From contig OY829655.1 in NCBI GenBank assembly GCA_963691815.1, positions 15,310,765-15,374,764 of the forward strand: a stretch of 64,000 nucleotides of DNA, in the 5' to 3' direction. The position numbers and the translations under genes were made by a program. The notes under the pieces were generated by a model. It saw nothing but the letters and a program-made list of their open reading frames with translations, was not told the DNA's origin and ran no database searches. Positions 11,164-24,822 of this stretch are shown here, piece by piece (the first letter of the stretch is position 1; every line of letters starts with the position of its first letter). Source of the stretch: Echiichthys vipera (lineage: Eukaryota > Chordata > Actinopteri > Perciformes > Trachinidae).

Positions 11164-12321
11164 AGCCCTTAAATCTCATCCCATCAACCCCTCATCCCAA
11201 CCTCCATTTATCCCTCCATCCAAACCCTTAACCCATCAGTCCTACATCATCATGGCTCTCCACCTACAGTGTGCCTTAAACTATTCTTAACCCATATCTT
11301 TGTTGGCATGGTCTTTGTTAATGAATTCAGTACCACAAATCAGGGTTTGCAGTATAGCTTTAGCAAGGTGTAACTAATTATGGTAATAAGCTTCCAATTT
11401 CATTCCACTTCAACTATTTAATATGTATAAGCACTGTTTAGACAACAGTAGTAGTAAGCATCAGCCAGTTGTATTGGTGTTAATGCTGGCAATAGGGGTT
11501 GAGTTGGCTGTAGCAGGCCAGGGTATAATACAGCAGAAATTATAGGATGAAAACAAAGGCTTTACTTGATTTAAAAAAGGGACAATTTTATTCAGACTGT
11601 GAGGAAGTGACACCCAGCCAGAGGTAACCTCATGAGCTCAGTTGTCACCATGAAATTTACGTCTGAAAACAACAACTCAAGATTCAAATAAGCCCGGTCA
11701 GATATGCACCACACAAATCAGCAAGAAAGGTTTCTGTAGTTAAATGTCCTATTTCTCTCCTCAAATGTAGTTGGACACTTATTTAATTTAGTGGATACGT
11801 TTAGAATACTACATTCTCAGATGAACCATCGTGATCTTTAATTTTAAAGGTCAGAAGCAAAGGCAATGGCGGCACAAATCGGCAACACATCCTCATGCTT
11901 AAATGACAGACTAGGGCAATATCCAATGACTCCCAAAACAATGTAAACTGTATGATTGTTTTATTTAATTTTGTGCTGCATGGTGACAGTTTTAAACATG
12001 TGACCACATGTGATCATTATATTCAATGTGAAATATTAAAGTCATAGTACTTAAAGTTGTACTCCATAAGAATTGAGATACCTTGTTTTTAGCTGCCTCT
12101 TTGGTGGTAAGATGTAATTGCAGGTGGGCCTCTTTTTTTAGAGCCCTCCATCTTGTCATGTTCACGGTATGTGTGTTGTTGGGTTGTTGTTTTTTGCTCT
12201 TCAGTAAACTTTATTGAAACACATTCACCTCTCTACTTCCAGCCCATCCCCTATCCATTACCCTCTTAAATCCATACACACACATACATGTTCTATTATA
12301 CTTCTGGCCATACTGCAAGCC
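11164..12321. other. Non-coding stretch
   Basis: Starts with a C/T-rich patch (about 11170-11260, CATCCC-like words), then AT-rich DNA with no recognised gene or repeat. Confidence 0.4.
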
Positions 12322-12400
12322 TGACTCATAAGTTGGAAGTTCCTGATTTCTGATTACAAGTGAATGTAGCATAACCGGCAGAGACGAGCTACACCGACTG
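12322..12400 (-). repeat. Dispersed repeat, copy 1 (opposite of 57228-57310)
   Basis: Read on the minus strand it contains GTGTAGCTCGTCTCTGCCGG and GGAACTTCCAACTT, which align in the same order with 57228-57310 on the plus strand. Two diverged copies in one window show a dispersed repeat. I cannot assign a class. Confidence 0.55.
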
Positions 12401-12949
12401 TAAGTGATGCTGCTGACAGCGGTTGATCTATTTACATCTAGCCCGCAGATGTCTCCACAGACACAAATATTGTAATACTCTGCAAAAAGGCAAGTAGAAG
12501 TGTGTTCATTAGTGGCTCATATGATCAATCCTCATTTTTTTAACTCACTCTTTGATAGATAGTAACCTAAAAGACAATTAAATAGATGACAATCTTACGG
12601 AGTACATCTTAAAGATAACAAACACACTCGGTTAGGGTTGGGAAAATCATCAGAATCATTCACATAACTACATCACGGATTAAGTTGTCTAACACAATAA
12701 GTGTCCCCATTGACTTTTGGTTTCACATAGAACACAAACAAAGGTCCCCTGAGTTCTTTGTTTGACTCATTCACCAAGTACCAACACAATAGTTCAGTAG
12801 TACAGAAGTAATAGTTCTTCATTCAATATCCTACTTCAGTATAAAATAGAATTAGAAGTAAAAATGACACCAGGCTCTACAGCATCACCATTGAGACCTC
12901 TACACATATCAGACAGCCCAGTTATAACCGAGTGACATACTGACATACT
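12401..12949. other. Non-coding stretch, nothing identified
   Basis: AT-rich DNA without recognised features. Confidence 0.4.
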
Positions 12950-13660
12950 AGGTCTGAAAAAGGAAGTGCCAAAAACTGCAGGCCATCGAGCAGCCACTAT
13001 AATGCCAATAGAGCCTCATGTTAAAATGCCCAATTCTGCAGCAGAAATAAACATATTTCCAGCTTGGTCCAAAAAAATGTTTTGGTCTGTATAGCTAATT
13101 TCCCACAGGTCTTCTAAGTCAGGTCTTACTTTCTGTCCCTCAGAACTAAACATGTAGAAGCAACGTTTAGTTTGTATGCACCACATATTTGGAACAAACT
13201 CCCAAAGACCACTGCAACTCTCAGTTCTTTTAAATCAAGGCTGAAAACGTTTCTGTTTGATATATTTTATTAAATCAAATAATTATCATTAAGTTCTTAG
13301 AATGCACTGTAACTATTATTCTTGCATTTTTTGTCTTATTCTAATTAAGCTTGAGTTTATTTCCTATGTGAGTTTAAATGTTTGTAATTACTTTTGAAAT
13401 TTATAAGGCACTTTGAATTGCCTTGTTGCTGAAAGGTGCTATATAAATAAATTTCCCTTCCCTTGCCTTGGTGTTAATGCATAGTTAAGACTAAACTGAC
13501 TTAATGGACTCCCCTCTTTGTCCATTTTTGGATTAACCAGGAGCAGGCGGAGTAATGGCGCTTCCAAGAAGGAGCCGCCCACTTTGAGTTTAATTTTGTC
13601 TCTTCAGAAACCTAAGGGTGACGTCATTGAGACTAGGTCCATATTTTATACAGTCTATGG
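12950..13660 (+). repeat. Old dispersed fish repeat split by an L2 insertion
   Basis: The left part (about 12950-13107) contains CATGTTAAAATGCCCAATTC and TGTATAGCTAATTTCCC. The right part (13471-13660) contains GGATTAACCAGGAGCAGGCG, a TGACGTCA, and ends TTTTATACAGTCTATGG. From memory these blocks belong to one abundant fish repeat, probably a non-autonomous DNA element. They are separated here by an L2 3' end. The left terminus is uncertain and the class unproven. Confidence 0.5.
13108..13470 (+). mobile_element. 5'-truncated L2 LINE (C-terminus and 3' UTR)
   Basis: The frame reads NKLPKTTATLSSFKSRLKTF then LFDIFY and a stop (about 13195-13272), the usual L2 ORF2 C-terminus. The 3' UTR follows, with GGCACTTTGAATTGCCTTG, then GTGCTATATAAATAAA and a CCTT/GCCTT tail. 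All catalytic domains are missing. The fragment lies inside an older repeat, so it is younger than that repeat. Confidence 0.75.
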
Positions 13661-16600
13661 ATAAGCTATAACTCATCATAGTTATAGCCAGCATGCAGTA
13701 GCTAAATTCCACCAGAACAGTGCAGGGAATTTCATGCTGCATGCACTTTATCTTCTTCTAACACTATTTAAAATTGGACACAAACAATACTTGCTGCAGT
13801 GTTTGTCATGCGAAAGGCAAAGCTGGCCGGGGCAAAATGTCTTTCCTGAAGATACACCTGGTCAAATACAAAATATATCTTAAAGCTAAAGAATGTACTA
13901 TGTTTGGTAGCCATGTTCCCTGCAGCAGCCTCAGCGTACGTTAGCATCCAGCAACGGAGAAGTTGAACCCTCCATGGATCAAAAAAACTTCAGCAACACC
14001 TTAAGGTAATTTTACTTTTGAATTACATCTTTTTATTAAAAATATTGTTGCTAAAACCCTGTTGTTGGGGGAAAAAAACAATACATTTCAAAAACTTATC
14101 ATGAACTTAGAGGGCAGCATTATTTATGAGTATGAGTGCATCTATGTCTGCATGAAGCTTCTCAGAGCCCTGCCAATGGAATAATATAAATAGGAGACTT
14201 TAGTTACCCCACATATATTACTTCAGGATCCATATATTTAACTTAATGTTTATCCATATTGTTTATTGTTTTAAATTGATACAAAGCGAGCTGGACACAA
14301 AATATCCTATTTAATCTACAGTATGAATTTGTTTCCCTTGTAGGCTACTGGTGCTAATTAAATTACTCATCTATAAAGCACAAGGTTCCAGTAATTTACC
14401 AGTAGTGGCAGAAGTCCTACTGTACTTATAGTAGTGGGAATATTGTTTTAACGGTGTTTAATGCCTTACAGCATTTGTAGCTGTAAAACTGTAGCAAGAT
14501 AGTACAAATCAAAGGGGAAGCAGAACAACTGAGAAGTGCTGTGTCATTAGTAATAGTCATTGTAAACAGTAGGCCTGCTGTTTGATAGAGGGAAGACTAT
14601 TAATTCAGTTCTACAGGATGTTTTATGTAACCTGAACAGTAAGACCCCTCTCATTATTGTGTCCATCCCTGCCATCTTCCATGTTTCCTTGTATACTTTT
14701 CTTATGTTGAGTGATATGCTGCACTGCAGATCGCTTGTCCTTTACTCCAGCTCCCTCCTGTGGTAAAAAAAAAAAAAGAGACAGCATCAGTTGACCATTG
14801 TTTCTGTAAAGGCGAGGTACACAGTTTTAGAAGTCGGAGAAAAGTGTTGCCAGTGTCTTCTGATATTTTGCCAAAGTTTAGACTTTAATGTTATGTTAAC
14901 GTTGTATCTCAGCTTACGTGATGTTCTTACAGTAAAGTGGTAAATAGTCTGCTATAGTTATACTGTATACTGTAAAAACCTCCTGACACCTTTAAGATAT
15001 CTTCATATGTGTAACCTCAGCCAAATGACACTGATCATCCACCATTAACTTTGTTGCACGGAACTGTCTGAGAAGGGAAGGCGCTTTCAAAACGTACCCA
15101 GCAGGTGATGAACCATCTGTCTATCAAACTCTCGCCAAAGTCACTCAAGGGATGAGAGAAAAAACATATTTTTCATCAAAAAAGCCTTCAGTGCCATCCT
15201 CTTCTTTCAGTGGAAAAAAACTTTTCAGTTTTTATAAAAGTGACCTGACTACTCTGTTCAGTCAGAAGTTCTGTCAAAATGACAGCAACAGACCCATGCT
15301 GGAAAATGTCTAGCGTGACACTTACGTAATATGTTTCTCAGGACTCTTTCACCTCAAAATGAGCATTCTGCCTTTACACCCACGAGTTTGGTTATTGCAT
15401 TACTCTGTGGTAACTTGTCATATCCTCATCTACAACTGCAAGAAATATTTTATTTTGAATATACATATTTTTAATTTTCATGTCCTTTATAGAGTTCGTT
15501 GATCTTGCTGAACTTTTACATTGAAAAAAAAAACCCACATTATATAAATATATATTGGAAGATGATAAGCATTGAGTTAAGTGTTGGGTTCGGTGATGCT
15601 AACCGAAGGTTAACAGGAGTAACAGTATACTGAGAAATGCGTCTTTTCTTACTGAAAATGTACTCTCACATACAGGAGCCTATACATTACAACTACACAA
15701 TGTACAAATTGAGGTAGGGTATTCCACATTCAAATGTCAAACATTAAAGTAGGTAACTTTTTTTTAATCAGTGCCATAGATGGATTATTATAATAACAAA
15801 TTTAAGGTAAGACTAATTACATTAAAACACTTAACTGAGAAAAACCCATTATCAAACAAAACAAAACAAATAAATAAGTTTCACCATGAAAAGCCGGAAA
15901 TTTAAAATAAAATACAACTCATATAAAACGTAAAAACACAAAAACTGATATAAAAGGTAAAAACCAACAGAAGGAAAACATTAAATATGTGATATCCTGG
16001 TTGAGGCTGACAGAGGGCACTGGTGGTCTATCCAATATTCTACACAGAAGGCCAGTGCAGGACTTATAAAGATCTTATCCTGACTGCTGTAATAACAACT
16101 CACAATCACATTAAACTAATAAAAAACATTCAAACTGAAGAACACCACATTAACCCTCCTCAGTTAAGCTTTGTGTCCTCTGCTGAGGTATGATAATGTT
16201 TTTACTTATAGGTTAGATACATTTGGGTTCACATGCTATTTTACCATTTATTTTATTAATTTCCATTGTAAGAAACTGCAGGTGTTACTTCATCATATAT
16301 ATATTTATTTTTTGTATAGGAAAGCACCGAGCATGTTGGCAGCGTGCATGTGCTACAAATCAATTCATTAAAAAGGAATCAACATTTACATACACAATCT
16401 TAAATCTTAAGATAATCTCTTTGTGTGTGCATTGGTAATCATGGAGGTGGGGCAGTGTTTGTGTTTGTTTATGTGTATGTGTGTGTGTGTAGGTGGAGAG
16501 GGGGTGGTTATTTAAGCTGCCCACACTCAATGTGTTATTCTGGTATAGACAACCAGTGAAATCGGGGCTGATCAATGCTGGCCAATCCTCTGTTTACTCA

Positions 16601-17756
16601 ACAACTTCTGAGAACTTCTAAACAGGCAGAGGCAGTCTAGTTTTGTTTTTGTTGTGATAGTTCACCCAGGCCTCCTGAACTACCCGCTGTGCTCTGTGAA
16701 CATATTTTCACATGAATATTGGTGCAGCATTTCAAAGGGGGAGAGAGCTTTAGACGCATTAAAAATGCAAGTCATACTGATGCAGAGTTGGCATATTTTG
16801 TCAGGTAAACCACCCATGTTGCAGCTAACGTTGTGCACATATCATGTAAAACATTAATTCCACAGCATTGCAGTGAGTGGCTATTTATACAAACTGCCAG
16901 CACTAATTGTTTCTTGTCTGAGGTTTTATTAAAAAATGTTATGACTACCACAGACAGTCACAAAAATTGTGTGTGTAATTGAGATCAAAATGAGAGCTGA
17001 GTTCAATGACAGGTGTGGTCCGGGCAAGGGCTGTGGAAGTAGGGGGGTCAGGGGTAGGGGGTAGGGAAGATGTCACTGCCCCCCATCTATATCTATAAGT
17101 AGCCTGCAAACCAGACAAGATATGCAAGCTCATGTTTCATTTGCTCTGGAAGATAAGTCTGGTTCGTCTCACATTCAGACAGATTTTCAGCTGGCCAGAT
17201 CTAGGGCAGCCCAATCACTACAGGTTATCAGCCGGCAGCTGGTGACACACAGACTGAGTTGATCAGTCAATCTTAATCCGGTTCATATGTTTAAGACGCA
17301 TACACAGCGGGAAAAAACTCGGGTGAGTGGATTGATTTAATAAAATGGAAACGTATCTGTTCTGTGAGATGAGTGAATGGCGGTAATTACACCGTTTCTT
17401 ATCTATTTCTGGTTGCGCCCCTAAAGTTTTTAGTTGGGGACCAGAGTGCTCCTAGTGAAAAAAGTTAGTCTGGAGCCCTGCGGGTGAAACTTTCAAACGA
17501 GGCAGCTCGGATCAAATATGAATCAAGATTATGTTACTGTATTGCCTATTTCAAGCCTCAAATGTATCCAGAAACACGGTGTTTTAGTGTACTGTTTAGG
17601 TGTAACTTGGAAAGATTGTGACCCCACCGACATTTTTTCCTGCATCAAAACAGACCAAGTGTATTCTCATCAACAGATTCGTAAGATATTGTACGAAAAG
17701 GAATGCACAAAAACCTGTATGTTATCTTACTAAATATGAGGCTCTATTTAATGCCT
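13661..17756. other. Long non-coding stretch
   Basis: Mostly AT-rich DNA with no recognised gene. Small simple repeats occur, such as an A run near 14766, AAAACAAAACAAA near 15860 and (GT)n near 16478. A GGGTAGGGG-type purine patch lies at about 17040-17070. Nothing supports exons. Confidence 0.4.
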
Positions 17757-18010
17757 GAGACAGCGACCGGAAGTGGATCGCAATAGTTACGTTTCGTTTC
17801 GTTTAGGAAACAAAAAGGTGATAGTTAGGTTTGGGTAAAGAAACTACCATGACATGACAAAAGATGACGATTTGGGTTAGGCATCAAGATGACTTGGTTA
17901 GAATAAAAAAAAGGCTGTGGGTAGGTTAAGTATTACCGGGTCATAGACAGTGGTGCCCCAGGTGAAAGTCCTGTGTTTTAGGACCCATCCACGCACCCGG
18001 CCTTCCTCAC
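17757..18010 (+). repeat. Dispersed repeat, 'GTTAGGTTTGGGTAAAGAAA' family
   Basis: Contains GTTAGGTTTGGGTAAAGAAA, several GGTTAGG-like words, and the end block GAAAGTCCTGTGTTTTAGGA then CCCATCCACGCACCC. The end block is matched at 46635-46700, so this is a multi-copy fish repeat. Class unknown; no coding motifs. Confidence 0.5.
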
Positions 18011-18290
18011 TATGCATATCTTATATCACAGCACTTAAATTTATTACATGGAATACACATAGAATAAATATGTGGAAAACACACTAATTGCAGTGTATTT
18101 GCTCCTAGTTATAAACAGGTGAAAAAAATACATGGATTTCCACAAATTTGCTGTGCAGTGCTACGTTGTTTTGTTGCTGTGATTCTGTGTAGGTCTAATT
18201 GCATCCAGAGGTACTTTGCTTTGCACCGTTGATGACTCCCCTTGGAAATTAACTGAGAGACGATGCCAGGCTGTCCTACAGTTGTTTATA

Positions 18291-18340
18291 GTTCGGACCA
18301 AAGTGGTGGATTGACAAACCGACTGACCGACAAAGTCATC
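18291..18340 (+). repeat. Fragment of dispersed repeat R1 (3' module)
   Basis: GTTCGGACCAAAGTGGTGG followed by GAC-rich 'ACCGACTGACCGAC' resembles the near-terminal module of the R1 family seen more fully at 40590-41342. Short, so tentative. Confidence 0.4.
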
Positions 18341-19428
18341 AATTCTCATAACAAGAGCATTAAATAATAGCAATGTCAATGGATGTATGTTGTATATACA
18401 CTCCATAATGATAAATGCTTAGACAGAAGGTTCAAGATATACAGGGCAAGAAGACGTTACTGTTACCGACAGACAATCACTGGGTTCTCCACCGGTACCA
18501 AGTCTCAGTAGCAACACCTGCACGGGTGACTGACTTACTGTTCCCAGTCACTGACAGCCACTCAACCCCATATAACACCAACACCTCTCAAAGCCCCACC
18601 AGGGTTTTTTACTGAATCTATTAACTGAAAACAAGAGGTCGATATACAGTGGAGTGGAGACCGCTGCAATACAATAACAATTCAGTTACATCTGTTTTTT
18701 TATTAACTGTGTACAAAGGCTGATTGTGATTTATGTTTATATTGTATATGATTCAACTGGAATTCAATACTTGGTTGGCTTTTCAAGCTCTCTGTGAACC
18801 GTTAATTTACCCCTCATTGGCCTTCATTGAGGTTGTATGAGAGGTGCTGGGAATGTCCCCAGCTAAATGTAACAGAACTGACTTGCTACACTGTTTTGCT
18901 CTGAATTTAATCTCTAACCCTTACTGTTTTCATGCGACTTTATGCAAAAGATTGTCACACTAAAAATGTCCTCCAAAATCTGCTCACATTTTTTGAAAAA
19001 GAGCCTGTGATTAGTGAGAGGGGAAAGAAACAGCCAAGGCGCAGACAGATCTCTGCAGAACTATTTGTACATTTGTTGGTCAATTTGTAGAGCACCTGTC
19101 TATTTCCTGCAATAAAAATCAAGTCCTTCTTTGACGTTTATTTGGTGCTCTCTGATTTATTTTTCATTGAGTGCAATTCTGAACTTGGATGCAGACAAAG
19201 TAAGGTCAATAGACTGTTTAATTTATTCTAACCGTGTCTGCACACCCTGAGCTGTGAAATTGCAGAACGGCAACTGAAGCAATACAGAGACTTTGAAAAC
19301 ATTCAGAGAGCACATCTACCTGGAGAGTGTGCCCTGCATCGCTCTGGCCCCCTTCATTTATGCCATTTGTTGTTGTTTTGACTTGTGTTTTGTATGTGGG
19401 CGTTGGTTTGGTGCAAGAGGCCCTCCCT

Positions 19429-19486
<58 letters not shown>

Positions 19487-20687
19487 ACATACAAATTCAC
19501 ATACACATGCACAGACATTCAGTCAGTCATCCTTGACCTTGTGGAAAAATGCTTTACAGATTAGAGAAAGGGGTGACATATCACCTGACTCTGTACAACA
19601 TCAGACTCCAATCACAAATGGCCTCGTATTACCACCCCAATAATTCTCTGGATTTGTTATGGCTTTTTGATGCCCACTGTTTATTTATAATCATAACTTC
19701 AGTGCCCCTACAGGGGCTCAGCAAATCAAGTGAGAGGCTTAGATGTCAGACAAACAGAAATTACCATGGTGAGGTAACTGGCAGATTCTTCATTGTGGCC
19801 AAGGTCAAGAAGCCCACCAAATTAAAGAAAAAAGAAAAAAAAAAAGAAAGATGTGTGTTCCACCCAACTCCGTGAAATGACAACTTTAATAGTAGTCTTT
19901 TTCTTTGTTGGCGGGGCTTTGGAGTATCTCATCACCTCTCTGTCATACAGCACTAGCAATGTACATCCCAGATTGATCTGCACTCACAGATGACAGCATG
20001 ACCATTTCATTTCTGTTGATCACTGCTTTCCCACCTCAGAGTATTACTTTTACCTTCCACTGTGCCAGAGTACTGCAGTAGTTTAAGACAGAGCACTGCA
20101 CTCTCTCTCACAATGATAGGAGAAGACTTCGGCTTGTGATCAATTAAGTACTGGAGCTTGTAAATGTATGAATCCATTAAATTTAACAATTACATTTGAA
20201 CCGCACAACAGAACTTTATTCCATTATAGATATAAACAACAGACCAAAGACATTTTTACTTTTTTTCATTCATTTTGCTGTAACTCTGTTATCAGGTTTG
20301 GCTCACAGTGAAGGGGAAATACATTTCAAAAGGTTTGAGAAGAATCTATTTTAGCACGCACAAGTCATCTGCAGTCGCTCAAGGTTACGGGATAAGCGAT
20401 GTCATTACACTAGCATTGTGAATCTGATTGGTCACACCACATATGTGGCAAAACAACATCAGAGTGCTGCACTGGCTTGAACTGGGGTTAAATGAGATCA
20501 ATGATTTTTTTAAATGAGGGAATTACCATGGGGATGACATACTATTGTTATGTAAAAGTATTATTTACAGTGCATTTGCAATAAACTGAGGACGATGTGG
20601 CCGTTTGTATCAGTTATATTAGCAAGTTATGATCAGTTAGTAAATAAACAAGAAATACTTATTTTTGATCCGTATTGTTGTAGGTCT
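18341..20687. other. Non-coding stretch with (CA)n
   Basis: AT-rich DNA. It includes the (CA)n tract listed separately and an A/G-rich run near 19830. No gene was recognised. Confidence 0.4.
19431..19492. repeat. (CA)n microsatellite
   Basis: An uninterrupted AC tract from 19431 to 19480, followed by imperfect ATACACAC units. Long translated Thr-His runs here are artefacts of the repeat. Confidence 0.95.
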
Positions 20688-20700
20688 ATATTTGCGAATA

Positions 20701-21144
20701 TTTACACTCCAATGTGAAATCTGAAACATGGCGACTTGACCTTGAACATTATAAAGAAACTACAGACATTTATCAATGGTAGGCTACGCTACATTCTAGG
20801 TGTTTTCTGGCTGAACATAATAGCCAACAACGATCTGTGGCAGTGGACAGAACATAAGAGGGTCGAAGTCACCATCAGGGCAGAGGAAATGGTGGTGGAT
20901 AGGGCACAATCTAAGGAAACCGAAGACCAACACCACACGGCAGGCCCTAGAGTGGAACCCTTACCTTCAAGGAAAAAAGGAAAAGAGGACGGCCTAAGAA
21001 ATCGTGGAAGAGAACTGTCAAGGAAGAACATCAGAGATTGGGGAACAAATCAAGAGGGCATCTCAAAACTGAGTCAATTGGACCAAACTTGTTGAGACCC
21101 TATGTTCCCCTAAGAGTGAAGAGTATTAGGTAAGTTAATAAGTA
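20701..21144 (+). mobile_element. 5'-truncated LINE with 13-bp target-site duplication
   Basis: The perfect 13-mer ATATTTGCGAATA occurs at 20688-20700 and 21145-21157, immediately flanking the fragment as a target-site duplication. The insert contains only the C-terminal end of a reverse-transcriptase ORF and a very short 3' end. The protein motifs match the endonuclease-reverse transcriptase LINE type abundant in molluscs, cnidarians and other aquatic invertebrates. I cannot fix its clade. The clean duplication shows insertion by target-primed reverse transcription with 5' truncation. Confidence 0.75.
20722..21125 (+). pseudogene. LINE ORF2 C-terminal remnant
   Basis: Starts with SETWR, continues TLNIIKKLQTFINGRLRYIL, then a 'KWWWIGHNLRKP' block and RQALEWNP. 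After a frame change it reads KEKRKRGRPKKSWKRTVKEE (about 20970-21025), and it finishes near a CSP-K-SEEY* end. This order is the C-terminus downstream of the catalytic RT motifs in this LINE type. At least two frameshifts are present. No RT palm or endonuclease remains, so it is inactive. Confidence 0.7.
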
Positions 21145-21157
21145 ATATTTGCGAATA

Positions 21158-21349
21158 GGGCCATAAAATCACAGCTTGGGCCGTTATACATGTACGGGGA
21201 TATGTTGTGCTAAGTTTTAATCCGCTTTTCATTTACATCTTGAAAAAGAAAGACATTTATCCAACATGTACATGATGAAACTCAACACATTTTCTCAAAG
21301 GAATTGCAAAAACAGCACTTTGTTCTCCAAAGTAGAGATCACTCAGTGT
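21158..21349. other. Short non-coding stretch
   Basis: No recognised features. Confidence 0.4.
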
Positions 21350-21600
21350 TAGGGATGTTACGATACACTGAACTCACGATTCGATAAAATACGATTCGTG
21401 ATACTGAAGACAAATTATGACTGAAAAAAATCCCTTTAAATAAAATCTTCAAAATATATTTTCTCTTATCTTTTTTGAATTAAAGAACATTTCCTTTTAT
21501 TTCTAAAAGTGAAACTGAACAAATTTTTTGTTTCAAAAAACAAAAGAAATACTTGAGTTTAAAAAACAAACAAACTTTGGCAGTTTGGCATTTGTTCCTA
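21350..21600 (+). mobile_element. Possible left end of a hAT element
   Basis: TAGGGATGTTACGATACACT followed by further 'acgattcgataaaatacgatt' words resembles the left terminus of fish hAT elements with CGATAC subterminal repeats. No right terminus or 8-bp duplication was found before the (TA)n tract at 21608, so it is a truncated copy at best. Confidence 0.35.
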
Positions 21601-21605
21601 GTTTA

Positions 21606-21607
<2 letters not shown>

Positions 21608-21666
<59 letters not shown>
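21608..21666. repeat. (TA)n microsatellite
   Basis: About 29 uninterrupted TA units. Confidence 0.95.
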
Positions 21667-21669
<3 letters not shown>

Positions 21670-21984
21670 ACTGATATCTCTGCACATTCACACTGTTCCC
21701 ACTGTCGAACCTTTCACAGGGACAAAGATGGAAATCCTTCATAGTCAACTATAGAACACAGCCTCATATAGAACACCAATGCACCTCCTAATCTCTTTGG
21801 ATCTTGCACTTGTTTTGCTGAGTGGGGTTGCAAATTGGCTTATCAGTGGCAATCATGCATCATGTTGGTTGAGTTGCTTGTGCAGTTCGTTACTCTCGTG
21901 GCATATTTGCACACTGTTTTGGTCTGCTCTGCTGTCTTCTCACCTTCAGACTTATTCAAGTCAAAATGCTGTCACACTTCCGAT
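21667..21984. other. Short non-coding stretch
   Basis: No recognised features. Confidence 0.35.
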
Positions 21985-22190
21985 TTAAAACATGCTAGTG
22001 CATCCTCAGTTTGTCTTACATTTAAGCTTAGCGTGTTAGACAGCTAACATTTGCTAATTTGCTGAATACAAAGTGCTGCTGAGTGTGATGATGAAAAGGT
22101 CACGTTAAGCAAATGTTTAATCATAAACCAAAGTACTGGACAACTTTTGACCTAATGATGGGAAGTCAGGGGAGCACAAAAGTCATCACT
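21985..22190 (+). repeat. Dispersed repeat R1 (5' part)
   Basis: Blocks GCTAACATTTGCTAATTTGC, ATAAACCAAAGTACTGGACA and ACTTTTGACCTAATGATGG, then GAAGTCAGGGG, occur in the order known for a dispersed fish repeat rich in GCTAACAT words. Other copies or parts lie at 40590-41342, 53605-53750, 55873-55935 and 18291-18340. Confidence 0.5.
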
Positions 22191-22990
<800 letters not shown>

Positions 22991-22993
<3 letters not shown>

Positions 22994-24466
22994 AGGGAGG
23001 TAGAATGAGAAACAGAAGTAAATTGATATTGTTTTTCAAAATATATATTCTTCTCAGTTCTAATGAGACACTCAAATGGTAACTGTGCAAAGAAAATAGC
23101 ACTATGTACCTTAATTCAAATTTAATCCAAAGGGAAAAAACAAGTAGCAAGTCTCTAGAATATTCTAAACAACTGTCTGTTTCATCATTAAAAGCTGTTT
23201 TCAAGAACATCATTCAGTCATTTTACCATGAACAAAAAGCATTTTTTCGGATTTCAGAGAAAATAGTACTTTAAGGCTTCCTTGTGCTTGCTTTTTGAAC
23301 CACTTTCTGTTTACAAACCTTTTGAGCTAGCATATAGATCTATAAAAATATTACCATGTGATGCCACACTTTTATTTGCCTTGGCCTGTTTAAAGGGCTT
23401 TACACCAAAAGATATCAAAATGATGATCAGACATTTTGCTGTGTGCAGCTCTAAGATGGATATTTTCTGTGCTGTGCTGTACCTGGCTGCTGGGCCCTGA
23501 TGGATTAGCAAATAAATACTGATTTGTATGCGGATAATCTCATTAATGGATTCAGAAATCCAGGTTGCTCAGGTAATCTTTCATTACATTCCACTAATCT
23601 TAATCCTGGTGAGATAATTCCTGGACGGCAGCATACCAAACTGACTACTTGTTTCCAGTTTTGTTCCAAAGAGATAGAGATTTTAGCTAAAGAATAAAAA
23701 TAGCTCTACTTACAATTTATCAGTGCTGTATATCATGAAATGTAGGTTTATGCATGAAACCCCCACTCACTATAGTTAGGCTAGATGTTGACGAAATAAT
23801 TTTATATGAAGACCATACATGGTCACACACACACACACACCAACAAAACCCACAGACTTGGGTTAGCTAGAAAGTGCATTAACTTTGTTTAACAAGATCA
23901 AAAAGTACTATACTTTAGTGTATTAGAAATAGTATTTAAGCATACAAAAGTTATTCTTCGAAATAGATTCAGCCTTAATGTACTAAAATAAATACTCTTA
24001 GTCTGCATTACTTAAAGTGGTATTTCAGTGTACTTATGAAAAGTGTACTTTATTGTATGCGTATTGTAAATACTTCAAATACTTACAGTAATTTAGAGTT
24101 CTTTGTATTACACTATTTGTATGCTTAATAAAGCCTGTACGGTATTTAAGTATACAGAAAGTGCACTGTGATACGTTTATTTTAATCTCTATTCAAGTGT
24201 CAACTAGTACCACAAAGTAATAGAGTGCATGTGAAGTATATTTTACTTGTCTCCTAGACTCGATTCTAACCAGGTTACTTAAAGAAGTGTTACCTTTAGT
24301 TAGTGTTGTGGGAATTTTGGATATTTGTAATTCATAATCATAGTTTTGTCAGGTCAGACACAGTTCAGTGTCTCCTCTGTCTAACCTTCTTAATGGATAA
24401 CGCAAATATCTAATTCATGATGGTATAATGGCATATGTGTGCATCTGCACTCTGTGTTAGAGACCT
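22991..24466. other. Non-coding stretch; AT-rich 'AGTATACTT' zone at its end
   Basis: A short (CA)n lies near 23825. From about 23880 to 24260 the DNA is dense in words such as AAGTATAC, GTACTTT and AGTGTACTT. Similar composition returns at 28081-28440, on the other side of the nested transposons (see findings). Confidence 0.4.
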
Positions 24467-24778
24467 GGGCCCTCATTTATCAAACGAACGTATGGCAGAA
24501 AAACGTGCGTACGACCATTTCCTGGCAAACTTCGGCATTTATCAATTTGGACGTGAGCGGGAGCTACGATCAAATCTCACCTCTGGTCTGAGGTCATGTA
24601 CGCAAATTTCAGCCTGTGTATTTGCGGTGCAGAAAAATCTGGCTGAAAATAATTAACAAACCTCAGCTGTCATTAAGCATAAATAGTCACATATTAAATA
24701 CAGATCAAAACAGATTCTTGAAACGAATAAAAAAAATAAAAATTGTGGTTGGAGCAATAACACGATTCTTCGGCACTA

Positions 24779-24822
24779 GCCCCCCGCGACCCCGACAGGG
24801 ACAAGCGATTGAAGATGAATTA
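24779..24822 (+). repeat. SINE/RTE 3' tail fragment
   Basis: CCCCCGCGACCCCGACAGGG then ACAAGCGATTGAAGATGAAT is the 3' end shared by the SINEs at 31380 and 45516 (opposite strand) and by the RTE-like LINE at 55740-55795. It sits inside the Harbinger-like element, so it may be a severely truncated insertion. Confidence 0.6.
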
